From contig PNNU01000210.1 of the NCBI GenBank assembly GCA_013824385.1, forward strand, positions 1-6,247: DNA of 6,247 nt. Direction: 5' to 3'. Every line of letters starts with the position of its first letter. Within the stretch, counting starts at the first letter, position 1. Made by a program: the position numbers and the translations under genes. Below are positions 1 through 6,105 of this stretch, one piece after another. The notes below the pieces were generated by a model. The model did no database searches and was not told where the DNA came from. It saw only the letters and a list, made by a program, of their open reading frames with translations. Source of the DNA: Anaerolinea sp. (GTDB lineage: Bacteria > Chloroflexota > Anaerolineae > Anaerolineales > Anaerolineaceae).

Positions 1-463
1 CAGGGATGATAATAGTACCGGTGCCCATGGTAACCAACAGAATTGCTCCCCGGTAAATCAACCATCCGCCAAGGGAAGCCACGAATGAGGGAATTCCCAG
101 CCTTGCTACCAGTGTTGCTGTAAACAGCCCTGCGATAACACCTAAAACCAGGGTGGCAGGTAATACAACATAAACCGGCCAATGCCAGAACACCAACATA
201 ATGGCCGCACATGCGCCCAAGAAACCAGCCAGAAAGCCAACGGAAAGGTCAATATGGCGAATAACAATAACCAGAGTCATACCGACGGCCAAAACAGCGA
301 TATAGCCAGTTTGATTTAGGAGGTTGACAATGTTCCTCGAAGACATGAAAACGCCCTTGGTTGTGACCGTAAAAATAGCCATGATCACAAATAAGGCAAT
401 GTACATGCCGTATTCACGAATGTTTGCTCTAAGAACTTTCTGTAAATCTTTTGCGAATGACAT
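1..463 (-). CDS. mmsB: Sugar ABC importer permease, MmsB/GguB type (3' end missing)
   Basis: This is the membrane-spanning subunit of a monosaccharide ABC importer (BPD_transp_2 / RbsC-XylH-GguB family); it forms the channel that receives sugar from the ChvE-like binding protein. I translated 154 residues from the ATG at 463-461; the gene runs off the window, so the C-terminal part is not visible. Hydrophobic segments lie at about residues 18-36, 53-70, 76-94, 96-116 and 131-150. The family hallmark IDLSVG is at 71-76 and IPSFVASLG at 124-132. The start is well supported: AGGAGG (475-470) sits 6 nt before the ATG and overlaps the stop codon of the upstream ATPase gene, which suggests translational coupling. 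It is the last visible gene of the operon. The MmsB/GguB assignment rests on the flanking MmsA and ChvE-like genes as well as the motifs. Confidence 0.93.
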   Translation of the reverse strand, partial: MSFAKDLQKVLRANIREYGMYIALFVIMAIFTVTTKGVFMSSRNIVNLLNQTGYIAVLAVGMTLVIVIRHIDLSVGFLAGFLGACAAIMLVFWHWPVYVVLPATLVLGVIAGLFTATLVARLGIPSFVASLGGWLIYRGAILLVTMGTGTIIIP

Positions 464-476
464 ACTGATCCTCCTA
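464..476 (-). promoter_or_regulatory. Shine-Dalgarno of mmsB overlapping the mmsA stop codon
   Basis: On the minus strand a perfect AGGAGG (475-470) shares bases with the TAG stop of the ATPase gene (476-474) and ends 6 nt before the permease ATG (463). The 10-nt gap between the stop and the next start means ribosomes ending mmsA can reinitiate on mmsB, which would keep ATPase and permease synthesis in step. Confidence 0.8.
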
Positions 477-1994
477 ATCGGTGGCTAATTCCATGATTTT
501 TTCTTGCGTTGCTTCTGCAATGGGTAATTCTCCAGTGATTCTGCCTGAAGACACCACATACACTCTGTCACTCATGCCAAGAACTTCCGGAAGTTCTGAA
601 GAGATCATAATAATACTCATCCCTTTGGCTACCAGAGCGTTCATGATCGTATAAATTTCAAACTTGGCGCCCACATCAATTCCGCGGGTAGGTTCGTCAA
701 GAATTAGAACATCAGGGTGTATAAACAGGTTTTTCGCGACAGAAACTTTTTGTTGGTTACCACCGCTTAAATTCATCACTTTTTGTTCAATGGATGGCGT
801 TTTGATGTTTAAAGAATCTTTATATTCAGTGGAAACATGAATTTCATCGATTACATTGACAACACCGCGTTTTGAGATTTCTTTCAAGTTAGCTAATGTG
901 ATATTTGATTTCACATCCTGGATCAAGATCAATCCATCGCGTTTTCGATCTTCAGTAACGTAAGCAACACCATGTTTTAAGGCTTCACTCGTATGTTTAA
1001 ATTGGACTTTCTTGCCCTTGATGAATATTTCTCCCTTGGTGTTGAAGCCGTCGGGGTTGCCGTATATACTCTTTGCCAATTCGGTTCTGCCCGATCCCAT
1101 TAGCCCCGCAAAACCAACAATCTCACCCCTTTTAATATTGAAGCTGATATCTTTCAGGATATCTCGTCCGACCATGGGATTGTATGCCGACCAATTTCTG
1201 ACTTCCATGGTCACTTCAGTGCTGACATGCCGCTCTCGCTGCGGATAAATATTATTTATCTCGCGGCCAACCATGTACTTGATCAATAAATTTTCTTTTA
1301 CTTCACCTTTTGCAGCGTCTAAAGTGCAAATGGTTTTACCATCTCGTAAAACTGTAACGGTATCGGCAATTTTAATGACTTCTTTGAGCTTATGAGAAAT
1401 CAGAATGCAAGTAACACCCTGATCTTTTAATCCAAGTAATAGGTTTAATAGATTTTCACTGTCGCCTTCATTTAGGGCTGATGTGGGTTCATCAAGGATC
1501 AACAATTTCACATTGCGGCTAAGAGCTTTGGCAATCTCGACCAATTGTTGTTTGCCAACACCTAACTCTTTTACCTTTGTTGAGGGATTCACTGACAAAC
1601 CAACTTTTTTCAACACATCAGCGGCCTGTTGGATGGTCTCATTCCAGTTTATTACAATGCCTGATTTTATTTCATTGCCTAAAAAGATGTTTTCAAAAAC
1701 TGTCATTTCAGGAACCAAAGCCAGTTCTTGATAAATAATTGCGATGCCAGCCTTTTCGCTGCTTAATGTGCCGTTGAATTTCTTTAACTCACCATCAAAA
1801 TAAATTCCACCTGTAAAAGAACCGTAAGGATAGACACCACTTAATACTTTCATTAAGGTGGACTTACCCGCCCCATTTTCGCCAACCAGACAATGGATCT
1901 CCCCCTGCTTGACCTGAAAGCTGACATTATCCAAGGCTTTTACGCCAGGGAATTCTTTGGTGATAGTTTTCATCTCCAGAATTGGCGTATTCAT
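474..1994 (-). CDS. mmsA: Multiple-monosaccharide ABC importer ATPase, MmsA/GguA type
   Basis: This is the cytoplasmic ATPase that powers sugar import: a single 506-residue chain with two nucleotide-binding domains, as in RbsA, XylG and GguA. NBD1 has Walker A GENGAGKST (38-46), Q-loop Gln89, signature LGVGKQQ (144-150), Walker B LLILDEP (164-170) and switch His201. NBD2 has the degenerate Walker A GLMGSGRTE (297-305, Arg instead of Lys), intact signature LSGGNQQK (409-416), Walker B LILDEP (430-435) and Ser465 at the switch position. This asymmetry is usual in the family and does not indicate damage. The local sequence around Q89 (IIYQELALVPEM, then ENIFLGNEI) is the MmsA/GguA style. The start at 1994 has GGAG (2005-2002) 7 nt upstream. 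It lies between the binding-protein and permease genes on the same strand. Length is normal. Confidence 0.95.
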   Translation of the reverse strand: MNTPILEMKTITKEFPGVKALDNVSFQVKQGEIHCLVGENGAGKSTLMKVLSGVYPYGSFTGGIYFDGELKKFNGTLSSEKAGIAIIYQELALVPEMTVFENIFLGNEIKSGIVINWNETIQQAADVLKKVGLSVNPSTKVKELGVGKQQLVEIAKALSRNVKLLILDEPTSALNEGDSENLLNLLLGLKDQGVTCILISHKLKEVIKIADTVTVLRDGKTICTLDAAKGEVKENLLIKYMVGREINNIYPQRERHVSTEVTMEVRNWSAYNPMVGRDILKDISFNIKRGEIVGFAGLMGSGRTELAKSIYGNPDGFNTKGEIFIKGKKVQFKHTSEALKHGVAYVTEDRKRDGLILIQDVKSNITLANLKEISKRGVVNVIDEIHVSTEYKDSLNIKTPSIEQKVMNLSGGNQQKVSVAKNLFIHPDVLILDEPTRGIDVGAKFEIYTIMNALVAKGMSIIMISSELPEVLGMSDRVYVVSSGRITGELPIAEATQEKIMELATD

Positions 1995-2041
1995 TCATAA
2001 ACTCCGACATTGAGGTTTTCTTGATATTTTTAGATTATACA

Positions 2042-2075
2042 GGAATAGTGGTGAGGTTAAACCCACCACTATTCC
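2042..2075 (-). promoter_or_regulatory. Intergenic hairpin between the binding-protein and ATPase genes
   Basis: A perfect 12-bp stem, GGAATAGTGGTG (2042-2053) with CACCACTATTCC (2064-2075), continues after one bulged A into a 3-bp GGT/ACC stem with a 3-nt loop. Read on the coding (minus) strand it begins 19 nt after the chvE-like stop. The sequence after it is A/T mixed (TGTATAATCTAAAAATATC) and not a run of T, so it is not a convincing Rho-independent terminator. A role in mRNA 3'-end protection or partial read-through, giving more binding protein than ATPase or permease, is the usual explanation for such hairpins and is inferred here. Confidence 0.7.
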
Positions 2076-2094
2076 ATGTGAAGCAGTTAAGAGA

Positions 2095-3219
2095 TTATTT
2101 TAATCCGGTGAAGTTATCAGCGGGCCAGTAGCCTGAATCAACAACAGCGGCTTTGACATTTGCCTGATCAACGGTCACAACTTCTGACGGTTTGGCAGGG
2201 ACATCAATGGTGCCATTGTTGTAGGTTGTGGTTTCAGGAGGAGTGGTTCCACCCAAGAAAGCCTGGGCAGCGCTAATGGCATCGGCCACGAGTGTGCGAA
2301 CGTCTTTCAACACGGTCATGGACTGTTTTCCATCGATGATGTATTGAATTGAGGCGATCTCGGCATCCTGACCGGTCACGAGATAAGAAGCGACATCGGT
2401 GTCAGCACCGAAGGCATCGGCGATGGCGCGAGCGGTGCCATCATTGGGTGCCAGGATGAAGACGTTGCCTTTGTCGGCAGCGGTGGCTTTGGTCAGGTTG
2501 GATTCGGCGAGGTTCTTGGCGGTGTTGAAGTCCCAGTTAGTGGTGACCTGGCCAAGGATCTTGCCCATTTCATCGCGGGTGAGTTCAGCTTTTTCCTGAA
2601 GGGCAACAGCTTCGTCAGAGTTCTTGATGACAAAAGTGCCATCGGCGATTTTGGGTTGTAAGACAGCCCAGGCGCCCTGGAAGAACAAGAAAGCGTTGTT
2701 GTCGGAGGAGGCACCAGCATAGAGGTACAAGGGGTTGCCGGTTCCGGTGGCTTTGTCAACAAGGTATTGACCTTGAGCGGCGCCCACAGCAACAGAGTCG
2801 AAGGTTACATAGTAATCAACGGCATCTGTATTGAGGATAAGGCGGTCGTAAGAGATCACCTTGATACCTGCTTCTTTGGCGGCATCAGCGGCTGCGGCAG
2901 CGGCTGCACCGTCTTGCGGGCAGATGATTAGAACTTTGACACCCTTGGTGATCAGGGCTTCAACATTGGCTTTTTCTTTAGCAGAATCGCCCTGGCTGAA
3001 GAGTATCTCGACATCGACACCGGCAGCAGTGAAGGCGTCTTTGAAGCGAGTTTCGTCCTGAATCCAGCGGGGTTCGTCTTTGGTCGGTAAAATAATACCG
3101 ACTGACATTTTTCCAGCAGCATCATCAGAAGCAGCTGGTTTTTGTCCGCAGGCAACTAAAACGGTTGCGAGGACAAACAAAATTGCTACGAGTGTAAATA
3201 GTGACTTCTTCTTGAACAT
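2095..3219 (-). CDS. chvE: Sugar-binding lipoprotein of the importer, ChvE-like
   Basis: This is the extracytoplasmic solute-binding protein that captures monosaccharide and delivers it to the permease. From the ATG at 3219 it is 374 residues. An N-terminal Lys-rich stretch and hydrophobic core (residues 3-22) end in the lipobox L-V-A-C, with Cys24 as the predicted lipid-anchored residue. The mature part is a type I periplasmic-binding fold (Peripla_BP_4). ChvE-family landmarks in order: VGIILPTKDEPRW (40-52), TKGVKVLII (91-99), YDRLI (124-128), SDNNAFLFF (172-180), NDG (259-261) and GQDAE (283-287). An in-frame TTG at 3267 would add 16 residues, but I chose 3219 because AGGAG (3234-3230) lies 10 nt upstream and the shorter form gives a clean signal peptide. 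It is first in the operon. ChvE binds several aldoses, so the exact sugar cannot be read from sequence. Confidence 0.95.
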   Translation of the reverse strand: MFKKKSLFTLVAILFVLATVLVACGQKPAASDDAAGKMSVGIILPTKDEPRWIQDETRFKDAFTAAGVDVEILFSQGDSAKEKANVEALITKGVKVLIICPQDGAAAAAAADAAKEAGIKVISYDRLILNTDAVDYYVTFDSVAVGAAQGQYLVDKATGTGNPLYLYAGASSDNNAFLFFQGAWAVLQPKIADGTFVIKNSDEAVALQEKAELTRDEMGKILGQVTTNWDFNTAKNLAESNLTKATAADKGNVFILAPNDGTARAIADAFGADTDVASYLVTGQDAEIASIQYIIDGKQSMTVLKDVRTLVADAISAAQAFLGGTTPPETTTYNNGTIDVPAKPSEVVTVDQANVKAAVVDSGYWPADNFTGLK

Positions 3220-3262
3220 TTCTTTTTCTCTCCTCTTGGTATGGTATTTCTGAGTTGACCTG

Positions 3263-3277
3263 AACAATTGGATTGTT
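3263..3277. repeat. Short palindrome in the operon leader (AACAAT-TGG-ATTGTT)
   Basis: A perfect 6-bp inverted repeat with a 3-bp spacer lies between the candidate promoters and the chvE-like start codon. It could be a small operator or a weak hairpin in the leader RNA. A repeat of this size in AT-rich DNA can also arise by chance, and no second copy was found in the window. Confidence 0.25.
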
Positions 3278-3298
3278 GCTATAGTATATCTAACCTCC

Positions 3299-3326
3299 TT
3301 TTAAGAGATTCTAAATACGATATAAT
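3299..3326 (+). promoter_or_regulatory. Candidate promoter of the response regulator gene
   Basis: A perfect TATAAT stands at 3321-3326 on the plus strand, with only a poor -35 (TTTTAA, 3299-3304) 16 bp upstream. The start site would be near 3333, leaving a leader of about 95 nt that contains the whole inverted repeat at 3378-3412. The -10 overlaps the -10 of the opposite-strand candidate (3325-3330), so the two promoters could exclude each other. TTGACT at 3394-3399 is an attractive -35 but has no matching -10. Confidence 0.35.
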
Positions 3327-3354
3327 AGTACTGAAAGAACAGCCCTGTTTTCAA
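3325..3354 (-). promoter_or_regulatory. Candidate promoter of the sugar-import operon
   Basis: On the minus strand TTGAAA (3354-3349) is followed after 18 bp by TACTAT (3330-3325), a reasonable sigma-70-type -35/-10 pair. Transcription would begin near 3318 and give a leader of roughly 100 nt before the chvE-like ATG. The inverted repeat at 3378-3412 would then lie at about -60 to -94, a typical place for an activator. A second possible -10, TATACT (3288-3283), lacks a recognisable -35. This was called by eye only. Confidence 0.45.
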
Positions 3355-3364
3355 CTCCTGATAT

Positions 3365-3413
3365 CCCTAGATTACTAGGGAATACCCCTTGTTTTGACTA
3401 GGGGGTATTCCCC
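3365..3413. promoter_or_regulatory. Probable operator: perfect 11-bp inverted repeat GGGAATACCCC with extra CTAGGG units
   Basis: GGGAATACCCC (3378-3388) is matched by its exact reverse complement GGGGTATTCCC (3402-3412); each arm is itself nearly palindromic, and the arm centres are 24 bp apart. The heptamer ACTAGGG occurs directly repeated at 3374-3380 and 3397-3403 (23-bp period), and CCCTAG (3365-3370) adds an inverted third copy. Spacing near two helical turns suits dimers on one DNA face. It lies in the divergent region between the response regulator and the operon it probably controls, so the LuxR-type regulator encoded next door is the obvious candidate binder (inference). In RNA it could also form a 13-bp stem, with one G-U pair and a 9-nt loop, ending 15 nt before the GTG start. 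Confidence 0.6.
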
Positions 3414-3427
3414 AATCGAAAAAAATT

Positions 3428-4489
3428 GTGACAAAACCTATTAAAACTCTAATTGCAGATGATCATGAACTGGTACGTGCAGGATTAAGAGATGCTCTAT
3501 CAAGCATCCCGGAACTTGAAATTGTAAGCGAAGTCAGCAACGGCCCCGAATTATTTGCAGCCATAAAAAAAATGACCCCTGACCTTTTAGTCATGGATGT
3601 AAATATGCCTGAATTTGAACCCGTGTCTGCGGTTCGACAAATTCTTCAGTGGCTGCCTGAGCTAAAAATCCTGGTGGTAAGTGCTTATGACGATGAAGCA
3701 TATATTACCGGTTTACTTTCTGCGGGAGCCAAGGGATACCATCTTAAAGATCAACCACTTTCTGACTTACATTTGGCAGTGAACCGTATTCTCGGTGGTG
3801 GACGCTGGCTATCTGATCCGCTTGTAAATCTTTTGGTACACCGTCAAATGACGATCTCATCGTCTGTACAAAGTTTAACCAAACGTCAGGGCGAACTGCT
3901 TTATTTGCTCAGCCAGGGTTATAACAACAATAAAATCGCATTAATGATGGGAATCAGTGTTAAAACCGTTGAAAACCACCTAACCACTCTTTATCGCACC
4001 ATTAGGGTTGAAAGCCGTTTGGAGGCTAACAAGTATGCCTCTCTTCATCCTGAATTGATAGTGCCGCCGAAAAAGGAAAGTTCCACATCCACAACGGGAT
4101 TCAGATCAATCAATGACGGCATGGTTTCAGTGTTGCTGGTCGATGATAACAGCCGATATCGTACCCAACTTGGAAGGTTGATCAACCGCTCTTATCCTTC
4201 AGTAATCGTTCATGAAGCAGAAGATTCACAAGACGCATACAACATAGTTACACAATATCACCCGAATCTCGCATTTGTGGATGTGGTCATGAATGACGAG
4301 GACGGAATCAAATGCACCAGCAAGATAAAATCCATTTCACCTGAAACCCGGGTGGTGTTGATTAGCGCGTATCCTGATCGTGAACTGCATCGATTGGGGA
4401 TTATTGCCGGTGCTGCGGCCTTTCTTGATAAGAAAGATATCGATTCTTCAACCATACGACAGGTAATTGACGACGCTTTACCGAGGTAA
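3428..4489 (+). CDS. Response regulator with REC-LuxR HTH-REC architecture
   Basis: This is a DNA-binding two-component regulator, 353 residues, cytoplasmic. REC1 (about 5-122) has acidic pair D11/D12, phospho-acceptor D57, S85 and K107, all intact. A NarL/LuxR-type helix-turn-helix follows (about 149-203), with the recognition helix around SVKTVENHLTTLYR (177-190). After a Ser/Thr/Lys-rich linker (about 206-231), a second complete receiver (about 233-353) has D239/D240, D285, S313 and K335. NarL-family regulators normally end after the HTH (around 210 residues), so the C-terminal receiver is an addition. The GTG start at 3428 is the only usable one: an in-frame stop lies at 3395-3397 and no start codon fits between. 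No Shine-Dalgarno is visible. It is divergent from the sugar operon and convergent with the ABC-histidine kinase, its likely partner. The target operon is inferred from position. Confidence 0.93.
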   Translation: MTKPIKTLIADDHELVRAGLRDALSSIPELEIVSEVSNGPELFAAIKKMTPDLLVMDVNMPEFEPVSAVRQILQWLPELKILVVSAYDDEAYITGLLSAGAKGYHLKDQPLSDLHLAVNRILGGGRWLSDPLVNLLVHRQMTISSSVQSLTKRQGELLYLLSQGYNNNKIALMMGISVKTVENHLTTLYRTIRVESRLEANKYASLHPELIVPPKKESSTSTTGFRSINDGMVSVLLVDDNSRYRTQLGRLINRSYPSVIVHEAEDSQDAYNIVTQYHPNLAFVDVVMNDEDGIKCTSKIKSISPETRVVLISAYPDRELHRLGIIAGAAAFLDKKDIDSSTIRQVIDDALPR

Positions 4490-4491
4490 TC

Positions 4492-6090
4492 TCATAATGT
4501 TGGATAAGGGCTGGGAATTTCTATTTTGATCTCAGTTCCACCTCTGGGTTTTGAAGTCACTTGAAGTTCTCCCCCTAAAAGCGACACTCTCTCACTGATA
4601 TCCACCAAACCGAAATGTTTTTCTTCCTGTAGTGCAGCCAGGTTAACGGGGGCTACCATCCCCTTGCCGTCATCTGTCAGTGTGACCAATAAACTTGCGT
4701 TTGACCTGCGCCGCAGTGAGAGCTTTACAGAAGTGGCGTGGGCATGTTTTCTAACGTTGCTCAGTCCTTCCTGGATAATGCGGAACACGGATAGTTCAAT
4801 CGTCTCGGGCAAGCGTCCCAAATCAGGATCAATGTTCAAAGAAAACTTAATCCCGGATATTTTTGACCAGTTATGAACCAGTGAAGGGATGGCAGCTGAA
4901 AGTCCGTGGCTGTCGAGAGTGGGTGGTCTGAGGTCGCTGCAAGTCTGCCTGAGGTTGCTGACCACATTGCGCAGCCCATCGCGAATCTCTTGCATTTCGT
5001 TTTCGTTGGTATCGCTGAATCCGCGGGTCTCAATTTCTTCCAACTGATAGGTGTAGCTTAATAGATCTTGAATGACCTGGTCGTGAAGTTCTCTGGCCAG
5101 TGATTTCCGTTCCGCTTCGCGCTCGGTGATCAGACGGCGGTTGGCTTCTTGCAAAGCCAGGTTCAATTGATCCAGGGCTTCTACTTGATTGCGCAGCCGT
5201 TCAAACAACTGCCTGTTTAAGGAATCTTGCTCTCGTAGACTTTGACGCAATACTTTTTGGGTCTGTTTAAGTTCCTCGGTTTGTTTTTGGGCAGCGTGAT
5301 AGTTTTCAAAAGCCCAAATGACCGGGGTTACCTGGGCTTTCAGATTAGTGCCAACGATGAGTTCGACGATTTCACGGGGTGTGGTTTCAGATGTCGTGCG
5401 CGTCGCCAGCAATTTTCCTTGATACAAAACAAGGATGCGGTCTGTAATAGTAAATAAATGTTTCAAATCATCACTAATAATGATGACGGACATATCTTTG
5501 TTCTTACATTTCTTCAAGTATTCAAGCAGCAATTCCTGGCGTTCGTAACTCAAGGCGCCCAGAATATCATCGATGAGCAGCAGTTTAGCCGGAAAGCAGA
5601 AAGCGCGTACCATGACCACAATTTGTCGTAATTCGTTTGAAAGATTACCCGGAAAGTCACTGACGATATCAGGAGAAACATCAAATTCCGCGAATAACTG
5701 CCTGGCCTTTTCGACCATGTCGCCAACCTTGGGCCACAATTTGAGCTTGTTAAAGGTACATATCTCTCTTCCCAGGAAGATATTCTCGAGCACGGATAAA
5801 TTATTGGCCAGGAAGGGGGTCTGGGTAATGATTTCGATTCCTTCGTGTAAAGACTGGGAGGCAGCATTCAATTGGATGCGTTTACCATCCAGCAGGAATT
5901 TTCCACGGGTGGGCTGGTAGATGCCAGACAATACATTCACCAAAGTGGATTTTCCGGCGCCGCGCTGACCTACAATGCCGAGGATCTCTCCGGATTCAAG
6001 CTCAAAGTTAATATTCGTCAGAGAGTCAACGACGCCGAACGATTTGGATAAATGGTTAACGACCAATCGTTTGTTGGGATTATTAATCAT
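4492..6090 (-). CDS. Fusion of sugar-importer ATPase domain with NarX/DegS-type histidine kinase
   Basis: This is a 532-residue soluble protein with no membrane segment. Residues 1-250 match NBD1 of MmsA/RbsA-type sugar ATPases: Walker A GQRGAGKST (41-49), Q90 and ENIFLGREI (102-110). However, the signature reads LSNELRQ (150-156), Walker B ends D174-D175 instead of Asp-Glu, and D207 replaces the switch His. Residues about 262-330 look like a coiled coil. A HisKA_3 dimerisation/phosphotransfer domain follows, with H336 in LHDQVIQ (335-341). The C-terminal HATPase_c domain shows N-box EGLSNVRKHAHA (441-452), DDGKGM (473-478), FGL (493-495) and GGTEI (517-521). The kinase half thus occupies the place of NBD2. 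The ATG at 6090 is the only start before an upstream stop (6124-6126) and lacks a Shine-Dalgarno. I infer it phosphorylates the adjacent regulator and senses the importer or ATP; its ATPase activity is doubtful. Confidence 0.94.
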   Translation of the reverse strand: MINNPNKRLVVNHLSKSFGVVDSLTNINFELESGEILGIVGQRGAGKSTLVNVLSGIYQPTRGKFLLDGKRIQLNAASQSLHEGIEIITQTPFLANNLSVLENIFLGREICTFNKLKLWPKVGDMVEKARQLFAEFDVSPDIVSDFPGNLSNELRQIVVMVRAFCFPAKLLLIDDILGALSYERQELLLEYLKKCKNKDMSVIIISDDLKHLFTITDRILVLYQGKLLATRTTSETTPREIVELIVGTNLKAQVTPVIWAFENYHAAQKQTEELKQTQKVLRQSLREQDSLNRQLFERLRNQVEALDQLNLALQEANRRLITEREAERKSLARELHDQVIQDLLSYTYQLEEIETRGFSDTNENEMQEIRDGLRNVVSNLRQTCSDLRPPTLDSHGLSAAIPSLVHNWSKISGIKFSLNIDPDLGRLPETIELSVFRIIQEGLSNVRKHAHATSVKLSLRRRSNASLLVTLTDDGKGMVAPVNLAALQEEKHFGLVDISERVSLLGGELQVTSKPRGGTEIKIEIPSPYPTL

Positions 6091-6105
6091 AGTTTTAGTG
6101 TGATC

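Noticed and set aside
297..470. Lack of further intergenic signals within the permease end, searched for repeats or attachment sites
   Set aside because: Everything here is explained by permease coding sequence and its ribosome site.
2032..2039. TATAAT on the minus strand (2039-2034) as an internal promoter for mmsA
   Set aside because: The -10 is good, but the expected -35 falls in the hairpin and reads GTTTAA or similar. It is more likely chance in AT-rich spacer.
2493..2792. Alternative minus-strand frame of about 100 codons inside the sugar-binding gene
   Set aside because: It is a frame shadow produced by the GC-richer codon use of this gene; its protein is low-complexity with no family resemblance.
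2872..2912. Alanine-rich codon run in the binding protein (residues 105-114) as a tandem repeat
   Set aside because: The GCN codons encode an alanine-rich helix start at a position where ChvE-like proteins also have a helix. It is not a clean nucleotide repeat.
3220..3267. N-terminal extension of the sugar-binding protein from a TTG at 3267
   Set aside because: It would place 16 polar residues before a clean lipoprotein signal and has no close ribosome site, whereas the ATG at 3219 has AGGAG 10 nt upstream.
4121..4489. The C-terminal receiver as a separate gene starting at the internal ATG (4121)
   Set aside because: The reading frame is continuous from the HTH through the linker and no ribosome site precedes the ATG. 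A fused domain is simpler, though an internal product cannot be excluded.
5573..5920. Open frame of about 115 codons on the plus strand, antisense to the kinase ABC domain
   Set aside because: It lies wholly inside a well-supported gene, shows no recognisable domain and has no ribosome site that I could see.
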